A DNA stretch of 64,000 nt from Roseimaritima multifibrata (lineage in GTDB: Bacteria; Planctomycetota; Planctomycetia; Pirellulales; Pirellulaceae), in NCBI RefSeq assembly GCF_007741495.1, contig NZ_CP036262.1, positions 3,906,001 to 3,970,000 on the forward strand, in the 5' to 3' direction. Numbering within the stretch: position 1 is the stretch's first letter; each line of letters begins with the position of its first letter. The translations under genes and the position numbers were made by a program. Under the pieces are notes generated by a model, which ran no database searches, had not been told where the DNA came from, and was given only the letters and a program-made list of their open reading frames with translations. Below, piece by piece: positions 56,321 to 64,000 of the stretch.

Positions 56321-58471
56321 TCAACTTCCGATGTTGGCCAGCCAAATCAGCAACAAGATGATAAGCGCACAGACGACACAGGACGCCAAAAACCCAAAGA
56401 CATCAAACTTCGTCGGACGAGTAAATTCCCAGTCGGATCCTGGATACAATTTTCGTTTGCATGCGGATACCGGAGCCAGGTAGGCTCGTTCAAGGGCTTG
56501 CCGGTCGGCTTCATGGTCGGCCAATACGGGCGTATTCATTTTCGTAAAGTAACGATTCAATACGTCGGACCGACCTCGCGGCGTTACGTAACTGAGCAAG
56601 AACAGGACCAGAAAAGGAGCAAACAGCCGAGTCGGCAAGCGGAGCGTTTCCAACATCGTCGACGAGACTCCTGACAGATCGACGCCGAGCGCCGAATAGA
56701 GCAGGAAGTCAATATTAAGCGATCCGGCCCCGACCTTCTTTCCATCGATTCGGTAAGTCTGGACGCGGGTTTCTCCATCGTCTTGCTCTTCCACCAAGAA
56801 GGACTCTTGACGTCCGACAGGCTTGACGCCTCCACGCCAAAAAATCGACTTGCCTCCGGTTGTCTTCTTTAGCGTGATTGGCTGACCCAGGATCGCTTCC
56901 GGCGGCTCGGGGCCTAACAGATCCTTGGCTTTTACACCCGCCGCCTGATCGTCGATCCCCTGGCTTGCTTCCAACCACGCTTCACGACGTGCAACATCGG
57001 ATTCGGTAGCGGGCCGTACGATCGTCGTTGTCACGGTTTTGGTCGTGGCAGCCAATCCAGGGGAATTATGTAACCCCGGAGCGACTAGCGGCACCGCAAC
57101 GGGTAGCACAAAGAAGAACAAGAACGAAAACGCGATCGTCCCCCAGACGGCGGTTCGATTCACCCGTCGCCAGTACATCCCCAGCCAAAACGGAGCCGCA
57201 AAGAGGATCGGTAATTCCAGCGTCATCTTAAACTGCCCAAACACGTCGCCATACAGCAGGGCAAAGAAAGCCGCCCCGATGATGATGATCAGGCCGGTCA
57301 GGCGCCCCACCAGGACGTACTTCTTTTCGTCTGCATTTGCATTGATATAGGCCGCATAAACATTGCGTACGACAAGCCCCGACGTGACGATCATGTACGT
57401 ATCTGCGGAACTCATCATCGCCGCCAACAGGCAGGCCAACATTAAACCGACCAAACCGAGGTTCAACGGCCCCAGAATCTCTCGAGCGGCGACGCCCCAC
57501 ACGCGATCGGGGTTGGCGGCAATTTCAGGGCTTCCCGCCAACAACGCCAGCGCGATCAGCGCGGTCAAAGCCCAACCTGCCGTGCAAAGTCGTTTCAGAA
57601 AGTTACCGACCACCAAACCGATTCTGGCCTCTTCTTCGGTTTTCGCGGAACCACCACCGGTGGCGATAAAGTGCGGCTGGACCACAATCCCGATCATGCC
57701 CAGAAGCGAAAGCGACAGGATGTAATGAATCGGGAATTCGCCACTGCTTGGACCATTAAACAGGCTGAAGTAATCGCCGGAGACGCGTTCATGCATGATT
57801 CGGAATCCGTCCATCATGCTGGTTTGACCGTCCGTGCCGAACTGCTCGGCTAGGGCCCACAACCCAAACGGAATCAACAAGGTCGAAAGCAAAATGATGA
57901 ACAACCCTTGGATCAAATCCGTCCAATACGCGGCACTCAATCCGCCTAAGACTCCGTACAGAATGACGACCACCGCGATCGCGGGGATCAGCGTGTACTT
58001 CAGTTCCAAACCGAACAGCCCGGTTTCGACGCCCATCAACGGAACCGCAAACGCGGCAACCGCCGAGAACATTGTCGACAGATAGAACATATAGAAGACG
58101 ATGGCGAAAAGCGTATAGGCCGCTCCCATCGATCGCGATTCGTAGCGTTCAACAAACCAGTCGCCCAACGTCAAATGCCGCATCCGCCGATACCAGACCG
58201 CAGCAATCCAGTAGACCGGAGTCACAAACAGCCACATCAGCGCGGACCAGACTCCGCTTAGCCCACTCGTCCACGTGGTACTGCCTACCTGGACCGGTTC
58301 GTGAGCCCCCGTCCCGGCACCAAAGGCGGCAAAGGTTTGCAGGATTTTCCCGAAACCACGGCCCCCCATGAAATAGTCTTCTTGGTCACTCACGCGTCGC
58401 ATCGCGTAAATACCGATGGCAATCATCACCAGGAAATAGGCCGCAAGAACAATGTAGTCGATCGTGGTCAT
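56321..58471 (-). CDS. sodium:solute symporter (SSS) family protein with large inserted loop
   Basis: A 716-residue membrane protein with 12-14 helices. YIVLAAYFLVMIAIGIYAMRR, VSDQEDYFMGGRGFGK, FAAFGAGTGAHEPVQVG, GVLGGLSAAYWTDLIQGLF and MLACLLAAMMSSADTYMIV are SSS motifs. Between about residues 465 and 610 lies a soluble charged segment (ESDVARREAWLEASQGIDD, ILGQPITLKKTTGG, YRIDGKKV) absent from ordinary SSS proteins, before the last helices. It would import a sugar, amino acid or acid with sodium; substrate unassigned. Confidence 0.9.
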   Translation of the reverse strand: MTTIDYIVLAAYFLVMIAIGIYAMRRVSDQEDYFMGGRGFGKILQTFAAFGAGTGAHEPVQVGSTTWTSGLSGVWSALMWLFVTPVYWIAAVWYRRMRHLTLGDWFVERYESRSMGAAYTLFAIVFYMFYLSTMFSAVAAFAVPLMGVETGLFGLELKYTLIPAIAVVVILYGVLGGLSAAYWTDLIQGLFIILLSTLLIPFGLWALAEQFGTDGQTSMMDGFRIMHERVSGDYFSLFNGPSSGEFPIHYILSLSLLGMIGIVVQPHFIATGGGSAKTEEEARIGLVVGNFLKRLCTAGWALTALIALALLAGSPEIAANPDRVWGVAAREILGPLNLGLVGLMLACLLAAMMSSADTYMIVTSGLVVRNVYAAYINANADEKKYVLVGRLTGLIIIIGAAFFALLYGDVFGQFKMTLELPILFAAPFWLGMYWRRVNRTAVWGTIAFSFLFFFVLPVAVPLVAPGLHNSPGLAATTKTVTTTIVRPATESDVARREAWLEASQGIDDQAAGVKAKDLLGPEPPEAILGQPITLKKTTGGKSIFWRGGVKPVGRQESFLVEEQDDGETRVQTYRIDGKKVGAGSLNIDFLLYSALGVDLSGVSSTMLETLRLPTRLFAPFLVLFLLSYVTPRGRSDVLNRYFTKMNTPVLADHEADRQALERAYLAPVSACKRKLYPGSDWEFTRPTKFDVFGFLASCVVCALIILLLIWLANIGS

Positions 58472-58687
58472 TAAATTATCAAACAGTTGGATGCCGAGCC
58501 AAACAAGCTGGGCCGTCTAGGCGGGGAGAAGAGTGAAGCATGATAGCACAGTCCAGACCACGGTTGCGGTCCAGGATCGATATCCGCTTGCACAGAGGGT
58601 ACGATGAAGGGAGCCTGGCAAATTGCCCCTTCCCGGTAAGCCATTTCCACGTCTCCGTCGACCATTTTTCGCCAAACCAACGAAACC

Positions 58688-58837
58688 ATGTCCCAGGACA
58701 AGAACTCTGAAGAGAGCGCCAAATGCCAGCCGGCCTGTCCGGTATGCGGCGGCACACTGATAGAAATCCGAGCAAAACTACAGTGTTCGCGATGCCACAC
58801 GATCTGCGAAACATGCTGTGAAGGGGGGCGCGGCTAG
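58688..58837 (+). CDS. 49-residue zinc-ribbon protein
   Basis: Begins MSQDKNSEESAKCQPACPVC and continues with GGTLIEIRAKLQCSRCHTIC and ETCCEGGRG. CPVCGG and CSRCH supply the two CxxC knuckles of a zinc ribbon, followed by a third CETCC group. Size, order and a distinct start between non-coding flanks indicate a real small gene, of the type common in planctomycetes. Function unknown; nucleic-acid or protein binding is plausible. Confidence 0.7.
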   Translation: MSQDKNSEESAKCQPACPVCGGTLIEIRAKLQCSRCHTICETCCEGGRG

Positions 58838-58862
58838 GGTTCCTAGCGTCCCCCACCTAGGC

Positions 58863-58884
58863 CGACACGCGAATCCGCGTGTCG
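58863..58884. terminator. 9-bp hairpin between convergent genes
   Basis: CGACACGCG (58863-58871), loop AATC, CGCGTGTCG (58876-58884). Perfect stem, placed between the ends of the zinc-ribbon and S4 genes, consistent with a bidirectional terminator. No U-tract is seen. Confidence 0.5.
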
Positions 58885-58892
58885 AGGAATGA

Positions 58893-59129
58893 CTAAGGGT
58901 GTCCTTCCACTTCGATCTGTTCGCCCAACAAGTCAACGACATCCCCGGGGAACAATTGCTTCCGGCGACGCGTTTCGACCTCGCCGTTCACTCGCACATC
59001 GCCAGCTTGAATCAGAATTTTCGCTTGCCCGCCGGTCCCAACGACTCCGCAAAACTTAAGAAAGTCGTCCAACCGAATCGAAAGCGGCTCGGGCGGTTCA
59101 ACTGCGGGGACTTCATCGTCGGTAGACAT
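58893..59129 (-). CDS. S4-domain RNA-binding protein (YbcJ-like)
   Basis: A 78-residue protein from ATG 59129; longer starts are unlikely. SIRLDDFLKFCGVVGTGGQAKILIQAGDVRVNG is an S4 domain of the YbcJ/RqcP-like type, with ETRRRKQLFPGDVVDLLG completing the strand. S4 proteins of this size bind structured RNA, often ribosome-linked. Function here is unknown. Confidence 0.88.
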   Translation of the reverse strand: MSTDDEVPAVEPPEPLSIRLDDFLKFCGVVGTGGQAKILIQAGDVRVNGEVETRRRKQLFPGDVVDLLGEQIEVEGHP

Positions 59130-59269
59130 ACGTATGAAACACGATCTTGCGGTAGGAGCGAATGGATTCGGCACCAAACCGAATTGTTCGCTTTCCATTT
59201 TGGACGCTGCTCCGATACGAAGCAAGCCGTCCCAGACGGTGGGCGTTGTTTGCCCCTACGCGGTTGCCG

Positions 59270-61480
59270 CTACGCGACCGGTTGCAAACCGGGATCGGCA
59301 GGGCAGGGGCCCACGATACCGCTCATCGCTGCCTGTTCATCATCCGATGACTGCAGCGTGTAGAAATAGGTTAGGCAAGCAAACGCTAAACCTGCGGCCA
59401 TCAGCGTCCAGATCGGCTGATACATTGCCGAACCGTCGACGTTTGTGGTCAAAAACAGCTCGGTCCCCTGAAGTCCAAAATCGGGAATCCGCGACATGCT
59501 GACCGAAAGCGCGTTGTTCGTAAAGTGAATGATCAAGCAGGGGAGAACGCTGCCGGTACGCAGCGCAATCCAGCCCAACATCAATCCCATCACGGTCGCC
59601 GCGATCGACTGCTGCAACAGCCCGTGGGAAATCCCGAACATGATTGCCGAAACCACGACGGCTCGTGACCGACCGCCGCCTCGTACCAATCCACTAAAGA
59701 TGAATCCTCGGAACGCCAACTCTTCACACAGTGCAGGGATGAAGGCCAAGATAAAGATGATATGCCAAAGCGGGGCGGTTGCGATCAACTTGGTCATCGG
59801 CTCCAAGGCTAATTGCGTTTGCTCGCTGATTGGATAGATGTCGGTGATCAGGTGCCCCAAAGTCACGTAGACCGGGTGCATGGTGATTCCCAGCAGCAAG
59901 GCAATCGGTAACGCCGGCCAATGAGGCATTCGGAATCGAAAGGTTTCTCGCAAGGAAGTGGTCATGACAATCGCCATCAATAGCGGCGGAGCCAAAATCA
60001 AACCGATCTGGGGTGTCAAAAGGAGTTTGGTTAGACCGGCTAGATTCCCCGGCATTTCCGTGACCATCAATTTGCCAAAGAACAATCCAACCAGAATGAT
60101 CACGCCACAGGCGAGTGCCTGAGCAGGGGAGGGGACTGCTTGACGATCCCGCCAAAAATGCCGGACCCAAGACCGCAATTCCCATTGTTCGCCACCACCA
60201 AACAAGACGGCTTCGTCTTCGAATTGCCGCTGTGCCCAGCGGGTCGCCAACCACAGGCAACCAAAGGTGACTCCAGCAACCATTGGCAAATGCATCAGTG
60301 CCAACAAATACTGGCTTTCGACCAGTGCCCGCACCAGAAGAAACATTCCAGTTACAGGAATCAAAGAAGTCCCTGTGTTCAGGTTCATCCCCGGCATCAT
60401 CGGTAGCAAGACCAATGGCAGCGAGACCATCATCAGGGGCATCAGGTAGTACTGACCTTCCTTACTACTGCGAGCCATCGCAGCGACCGCAAGTGCCAAA
60501 GCACTAAACAGTGCGGCCAGCGGCAACAGCGCCAAGAGCAGCCACATCATCGATCCCAAGGGTGGAGGCCCGAAACTGCCGCCGGTTGGATCCAATCCCA
60601 TCTGACGAAAAATCAGGGTACTGGTCAACGTCATGCTAAAGACATTCAGCAGTGCCGTCAGAGTGCTAAACGTGGTCACCGCCGCCAACTTACCCCATAC
60701 AATTTCACTGCGTAGTGCGGGGCTGCATAGCAACGTTTCCAAAGTCCCTCGTTCTTTTTCACCCGCGACCAAATCGATCGCCGGATAAAATGCGCCGGTC
60801 ATCGCCCAGATCAGCATCACAAATGGCAGCAGTTTGCTCCACAGCATCGCGGTCCCGGCTTCTGCGTTGACAGCCTTCTTTTGTACGGTAAACGGTGAGA
60901 GAATGTTGCTTGCAAGCCCTTGATCAAGCAGTTCTTTCGAAACGATATCGTCTCGCCATTTTCCCAGCACGGAGTAAACCCGCTCCGTAGCGATCGCGGC
61001 TCCATCGGAACTGGGGCTGGTCACGACGTGCAATGAATTGACGAGGTCTTCGGTCTCGGCGTCGGAGTGCCTGAGTTCGAAATGGGGGGGAACAAGAAGC
61101 ACCGCATCGTAAGCTTCGCGATCGACGAAACGTTGGGCGATTTCTGCGACGGAGGCTTTTTGCGCCAAGTGCCGCCACTCATAGAATTCAAAACTGGCGT
61201 TCCCTTGCACTTCGTGATACGCGTCAGCCAATCCCTCACCATCTATCAGTGGAGTCGACTGCGGAAGGTTCTCGGTCCCGATAATGCAAATTTTTGGAGC
61301 ATGTTGCTGGGTGAACTGAGCGATCTGCAGCAGCAACGTCCCGACCAGGGGATACAACAGCATCGGTAGAACCACGATGGTCATGATCGTCCGGCGGTCG
61401 CGCAACTGATCGCGCATTTCGCGGGCATAGATCATCCCGATCGTACGAAGTCGAGGCGAATGTTTTTTGTTTCGGCTCAT
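59270..61480 (-). CDS. ABC-2 type permease fused to CPBP intramembrane protease
   Basis: A 736-residue membrane protein. The first part resembles NatB-like ABC-2 permeases ([60 protein letters not shown]). The second part is a CPBP/Abi metalloprotease-like domain: [15 protein letters not shown] (EExxxR), [11 protein letters not shown] (FxxxH) and [13 protein letters not shown] (HxxxN/B). Both halves have many helices. The ATPase gene overlaps its start by four bases, giving a two-gene exporter. The fusion links transport with possible membrane proteolysis; substrate unknown. Confidence 0.87.
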   Translation of the reverse strand: MSRNKKHSPRLRTIGMIYAREMRDQLRDRRTIMTIVVLPMLLYPLVGTLLLQIAQFTQQHAPKICIIGTENLPQSTPLIDGEGLADAYHEVQGNASFEFYEWRHLAQKASVAEIAQRFVDREAYDAVLLVPPHFELRHSDAETEDLVNSLHVVTSPSSDGAAIATERVYSVLGKWRDDIVSKELLDQGLASNILSPFTVQKKAVNAEAGTAMLWSKLLPFVMLIWAMTGAFYPAIDLVAGEKERGTLETLLCSPALRSEIVWGKLAAVTTFSTLTALLNVFSMTLTSTLIFRQMGLDPTGGSFGPPPLGSMMWLLLALLPLAALFSALALAVAAMARSSKEGQYYLMPLMMVSLPLVLLPMMPGMNLNTGTSLIPVTGMFLLVRALVESQYLLALMHLPMVAGVTFGCLWLATRWAQRQFEDEAVLFGGGEQWELRSWVRHFWRDRQAVPSPAQALACGVIILVGLFFGKLMVTEMPGNLAGLTKLLLTPQIGLILAPPLLMAIVMTTSLRETFRFRMPHWPALPIALLLGITMHPVYVTLGHLITDIYPISEQTQLALEPMTKLIATAPLWHIIFILAFIPALCEELAFRGFIFSGLVRGGGRSRAVVVSAIMFGISHGLLQQSIAATVMGLMLGWIALRTGSVLPCLIIHFTNNALSVSMSRIPDFGLQGTELFLTTNVDGSAMYQPIWTLMAAGLAFACLTYFYTLQSSDDEQAAMSGIVGPCPADPGLQPVA

Positions 61481-62247
61481 TCCTGCACTCCTAATATTTC
61501 GCCTGATTCCTCTTCATGCTTCGACAGCAGACCAAAAAAGAGGTCTTCGAAGTCATGTTCGTCGTGACGTTCGCGGAGTGCTTCCAGGGTCCCCGTATCG
61601 AGGATGCGGCCACGATGCATGATCGCAATTCGGTCACACAGGCGTTCGACTTCACGCATGATGTGCGTCGAAAAGATCAGACATTTTCCCGCTTCGCGAA
61701 GGTTTCGGATCACCTGCAACAAGTTCCGAGCAACCATCACATCCAGGCCGAGCGTCGCTTCATCAAAGATCAGGATCGGTGGATCATGGACCAGGGCTCT
61801 GGCGATTGAAACCTTTTGTTTCATTCCGGTAGACATTTTCCCTGCGGGGACATCGCGAAAATCATTCATTCGCAATTGGTCGAACAACGATTCCAAGCGA
61901 TCTTTCAGTTCATCGCTCCGCATCCCATGCAGTCGACCGAAATACTGCACTGTTTCCCAAGCCGTCATCCGGTCGTAAAGCGCGGTGTTGTTGCTGACAA
62001 ACCCGATTCGGCTGCGCACATCCGCTGCATCGGCTGCAACATCGTAGCCGTGGATTCGAGCCGTTCCTGAAGTCGGTTTAAGAACCGTGCTTAAAATCCG
62101 TAGAACCGTTGTCTTCCCAGCACCGTTCGGCCCGAGAAGGCCGAAGATTTCTCCGGGAGCAACGTGAAATGAAACGCGATCGACGGCTACGAACCGCCCG
62201 CGCTGCAGGTCTTCGTACGTTTTGGTCAGGTCTTGAACGTATATCAT
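61477..62247 (-). CDS. NatA-like ABC transporter ATP-binding protein
   Basis: About 256 residues from ATG 62247 (ATG 62277 possible). [18 protein letters not shown] is Walker [19 protein letters not shown] the signature of NatA-type ABC proteins (LSTGMxQR variant), [11 protein letters not shown] Walker B with the D-loop, and [15 protein letters not shown] the switch His region. It powers the ABC-2/CPBP permease encoded directly downstream (four-base overlap). NatAB relatives export sodium or other cations; here the cargo is unassigned. Confidence 0.93.
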   Translation of the reverse strand: MIYVQDLTKTYEDLQRGRFVAVDRVSFHVAPGEIFGLLGPNGAGKTTVLRILSTVLKPTSGTARIHGYDVAADAADVRSRIGFVSNNTALYDRMTAWETVQYFGRLHGMRSDELKDRLESLFDQLRMNDFRDVPAGKMSTGMKQKVSIARALVHDPPILIFDEATLGLDVMVARNLLQVIRNLREAGKCLIFSTHIMREVERLCDRIAIMHRGRILDTGTLEALRERHDEHDFEDLFFGLLSKHEEESGEILGVQE

Positions 62248-62405
62248 GGTCGGGGCAGACTCCTGTTGGTAGAGCATAGATTACGTCATGCTTTCAGGCG
62301 GTCGTTCCATGAAGATTTCAGCTTTGTTGCAAAAATCGTTTCCTTGTAACCCGTCTGACCACCCTGACCCCCGTTTCCACCGTAAAGGTTTAAGTTTTAG
62401 GAACC

Positions 62406-63074
62406 ATGCTACGATTGCACCTGATTCGTCACGCTGAGAGCGAGAACAACGCGAAACCGGAAAACGAACGCGTAGAAGACCCCGGCATCACCCCACTGGG
62501 TGAACAGCAAGCCATCCAACTTGGCAGGTGGCTGGAATCCATGCCGATCGATTGCCTTATCACCAGCCCCTTCCGCCGGGCGTTGCAAACCACCAGTTTC
62601 GTAGCCCAGACCAGCAAGGCGGCGATTGAAATCGACCCCGAAACCTACGAAGAGGGTGGCTGCTACCGTGGTCACGGCACGAACGTCAGCGGAGCCCCCG
62701 GCTACAATCGTGCAGAGATTCTGAAATGGATCCCCAACGCGCAGGTCCACGAATCGATCCAAGAGAACGGATGGTGGAATGGGCGAATTCCGGAGACGCG
62801 CGAGCAAGCCATCCAGCGGGCGGACCGGATCGTACAGAATTTAACCGAACGTTTTATCGGTCAAGACGTTACGGTCGTCATGATCATTCATGCCGACATC
62901 ATCCGCCACATGATGACCACGATGCTGGCGGACTGCGTCAATACAAAGCGACTGGGGCCACTCTGTAATACCGGAATCACCCGATTGGACTTGGTCAACG
63001 ATTCGTGGAACCTGCAGTGGTTGAATTCGATTGGCCATCTATCCCCAGGAATCGTTACCGATTCAAACGGCTAA
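62406..63074 (+). CDS. histidine phosphatase family protein
   Basis: A 222-residue phosphoglycerate-mutase-like phosphatase. LHLIRHAESENNAKPENER has the catalytic RHAE, ITSPFRRALQTTSFVAQ and the second His in VVMIIHADIIRHMM (IHAD) complete the site. Length and lack of an insertion fit phosphatases such as CobC/GpmB rather than a mutase. Substrate unknown. Converges with the sigma-54-type activator gene, 17 bases apart. Confidence 0.9.
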   Translation: MLRLHLIRHAESENNAKPENERVEDPGITPLGEQQAIQLGRWLESMPIDCLITSPFRRALQTTSFVAQTSKAAIEIDPETYEEGGCYRGHGTNVSGAPGYNRAEILKWIPNAQVHESIQENGWWNGRIPETREQAIQRADRIVQNLTERFIGQDVTVVMIIHADIIRHMMTTMLADCVNTKRLGPLCNTGITRLDLVNDSWNLQWLNSIGHLSPGIVTDSNG

Positions 63075-63091
63075 ACGAATCGGCTGCCCCA

Positions 63092-64000
63092 TTATTCTTC
63101 GCTGCCTTCGGCGTCGTCGCCCTGTTCCAGTTTTTTATATTCGTCCAGGCGACGATATAAAGTACGCGGCCCAATGCCAAGCGTCCTAGCGGCCTCTTCT
63201 CGATTGCCCCCCGACAACCGCAGGGTCTCTTCAATGGCCCAGCGTTCGATGGTGGCCAACGGTTTCCCGATCAGATTCACCGGTCCCGAAACCATGTTGG
63301 GGGAAGGGGCATCCTCGGGAACTTGTTCGCTTAACTCGGGCGGCAGATCGTCTTCCCCTAAACTTCCGTCGTTATCCAAAACGACCATCGTTTCGACAAA
63401 GTTCCGCAACTGGCGAATGTTGCCCGGCCACTGGTAAGCGAAAAACCGTTTGGTCACATCGGGAGTGAAATGGGCGGTAGGTTTTGCGTGACGTTTGAGA
63501 AACGATTTCCGGAAATGATCCATCAGCGGAATAATGTCGTCGCGGCGATCCCGCAGGGGAGGCAAAGTGACCGTGACCACCTTGATACGGAAATACAAAT
63601 CGTTGCGGAAAGATCCGTCCTCGACCATTTCTTCCAGGGGCCGATTGGTGGCACTGATTAACCGGACGTTCACTTTGATCGGTTTGTTGTCACCAACCCG
63701 CGTTATCTCGTGCTCTTCTAGAACTCGCAGCAACTTGATCTGGGTGCTCATGGGCATGTCCCCCACTTCATCCAGAAACAAGCTCCCTCCGTTTGCATAT
63801 TCAAACGCACCAACGCGATCGCTGACGGCGTCGGTATAGGCACCTTTGACATGCCCGAACAATTCACTCTCGACCAGATGCTCCGATACCGCACGGGTAT
63901 TCAGTTCGACGATCCGTTTATTGCGGCGTGGGCTGTTTTGGTGGATTGCCTGAGCAATCATCTCTTTGCCCGTCCCACTCTCACCGGTGATCAAGACGGT
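63092..64000 (-). CDS. sigma-54-dependent-type regulator, C-terminal part
   Basis: Incomplete: the window ends inside the AAA+ domain. LITGESGTGKEMIAQAIH is Walker A, GGSLFLDEVGDMP Walker B, SATNRPLEEMVEDGSFRNDLYFRI sensor/arginine finger, YQWPGNIRQLRNFVE next, then a Fis-type helix-turn-helix (GGNREEAARTLGIGPRTLYRRLDEYK) for DNA binding. The loop that touches sigma-54 reads GAYTDA (63827-63844) where GAFTGA is normal. The protein may therefore not activate sigma-54 in the usual way; a receiver or other N-terminal domain lies outside the window. Confidence 0.92.
   Translation of the reverse strand, partial: TVLITGESGTGKEMIAQAIHQNSPRRNKRIVELNTRAVSEHLVESELFGHVKGAYTDAVSDRVGAFEYANGGSLFLDEVGDMPMSTQIKLLRVLEEHEITRVGDNKPIKVNVRLISATNRPLEEMVEDGSFRNDLYFRIKVVTVTLPPLRDRRDDIIPLMDHFRKSFLKRHAKPTAHFTPDVTKRFFAYQWPGNIRQLRNFVETMVVLDNDGSLGEDDLPPELSEQVPEDAPSPNMVSGPVNLIGKPLATIERWAIEETLRLSGGNREEAARTLGIGPRTLYRRLDEYKKLEQGDDAEGSEE

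Overview
The window looks like a chromosomal segment of a planctomycete, most probably of the Pirellulaceae (Rhodopirellula-like). The strongest evidence is the paired genes for a Tat-exported DUF1501 protein and a PSCyt1/DUF1549/DUF1553 protein with a CYACH haem site. Supporting evidence is the many secreted enzymes of planctomycete type, the long gene-poor gaps filled with dispersed palindromic repeats, short operons and loose gene packing. No rRNA, tRNA, CRISPR array, prophage or intact IS element was found.

Layout. 1-2.1 kb: a 5'-truncated RHS tip gene with a small membrane protein behind it, then decayed sequence. 2.2-7.4 kb: a MarR regulator with a flavin-halogenase-like enzyme, a membrane protein, a secreted phosphoesterase and a CvfB/YitL-type S1 protein. 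7.4-10.3 kb: a repeat-rich gap, then a small heat-shock cluster (short GrpE-like protein, 64-residue protein, two Hsp20). 11-16 kb: Gfo/Idh/MocA oxidoreductase, a PilJ-type histidine kinase with response regulator, and a divergent MarR/OsmC pair. 16-23 kb: FAD oxidoreductase with a golvesin-like tail, a GHL15-like protein, DNA polymerase IV and DAHP synthase. 23-35 kb: secreted catabolic or hydrolytic enzymes (carbohydrate-binding protein, acetyl-xylan-esterase-like hydrolase, PhoD-LamG, two ceramidase-like proteins, one fused to an alpha/beta hydrolase, and a Dabb protein). 35-39.6 kb: orphan HsdR-N nuclease-like protein, an unknown protein with a palindromic operator-like site, FloA with a translationally coupled partner, a GH130 remnant and a YheU-like protein. 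40-50 kb: a TPR lipoprotein-like protein, a 110-bp tandem array, a CNNM/HlyC-type protein, transglutaminase, PNPOx-like protein, beta-helix protein and a zinc/cadmium ATPase. 50-64 kb: DUF1501/PSCyt1 pair, cupin, sodium:solute symporter, a 49-residue zinc ribbon, S4 protein, a NatA/NatB-CPBP ABC exporter, histidine phosphatase and the C-terminal part of a sigma-54-type activator.

Working together. The secreted hydrolases, symporter and PSCyt1/DUF1501 pair fit an organism living on complex polymers. The regulatory modules that stand out are the apparently leaderless, self-overlapping MarR promoter ahead of the halogenase-like gene, the divergent MarR/OsmC pair and the heat-shock cluster. Several dispersed repeat families account for most non-coding DNA; one is a 135-bp palindromic element with matched 10-bp flanking direct repeats, and its core is amplified into a 110-bp tandem array elsewhere. 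I did not find one clearly new multi-gene system; the best candidates are the repeat elements, the RHS tip/small membrane protein pair and the FloA partner.
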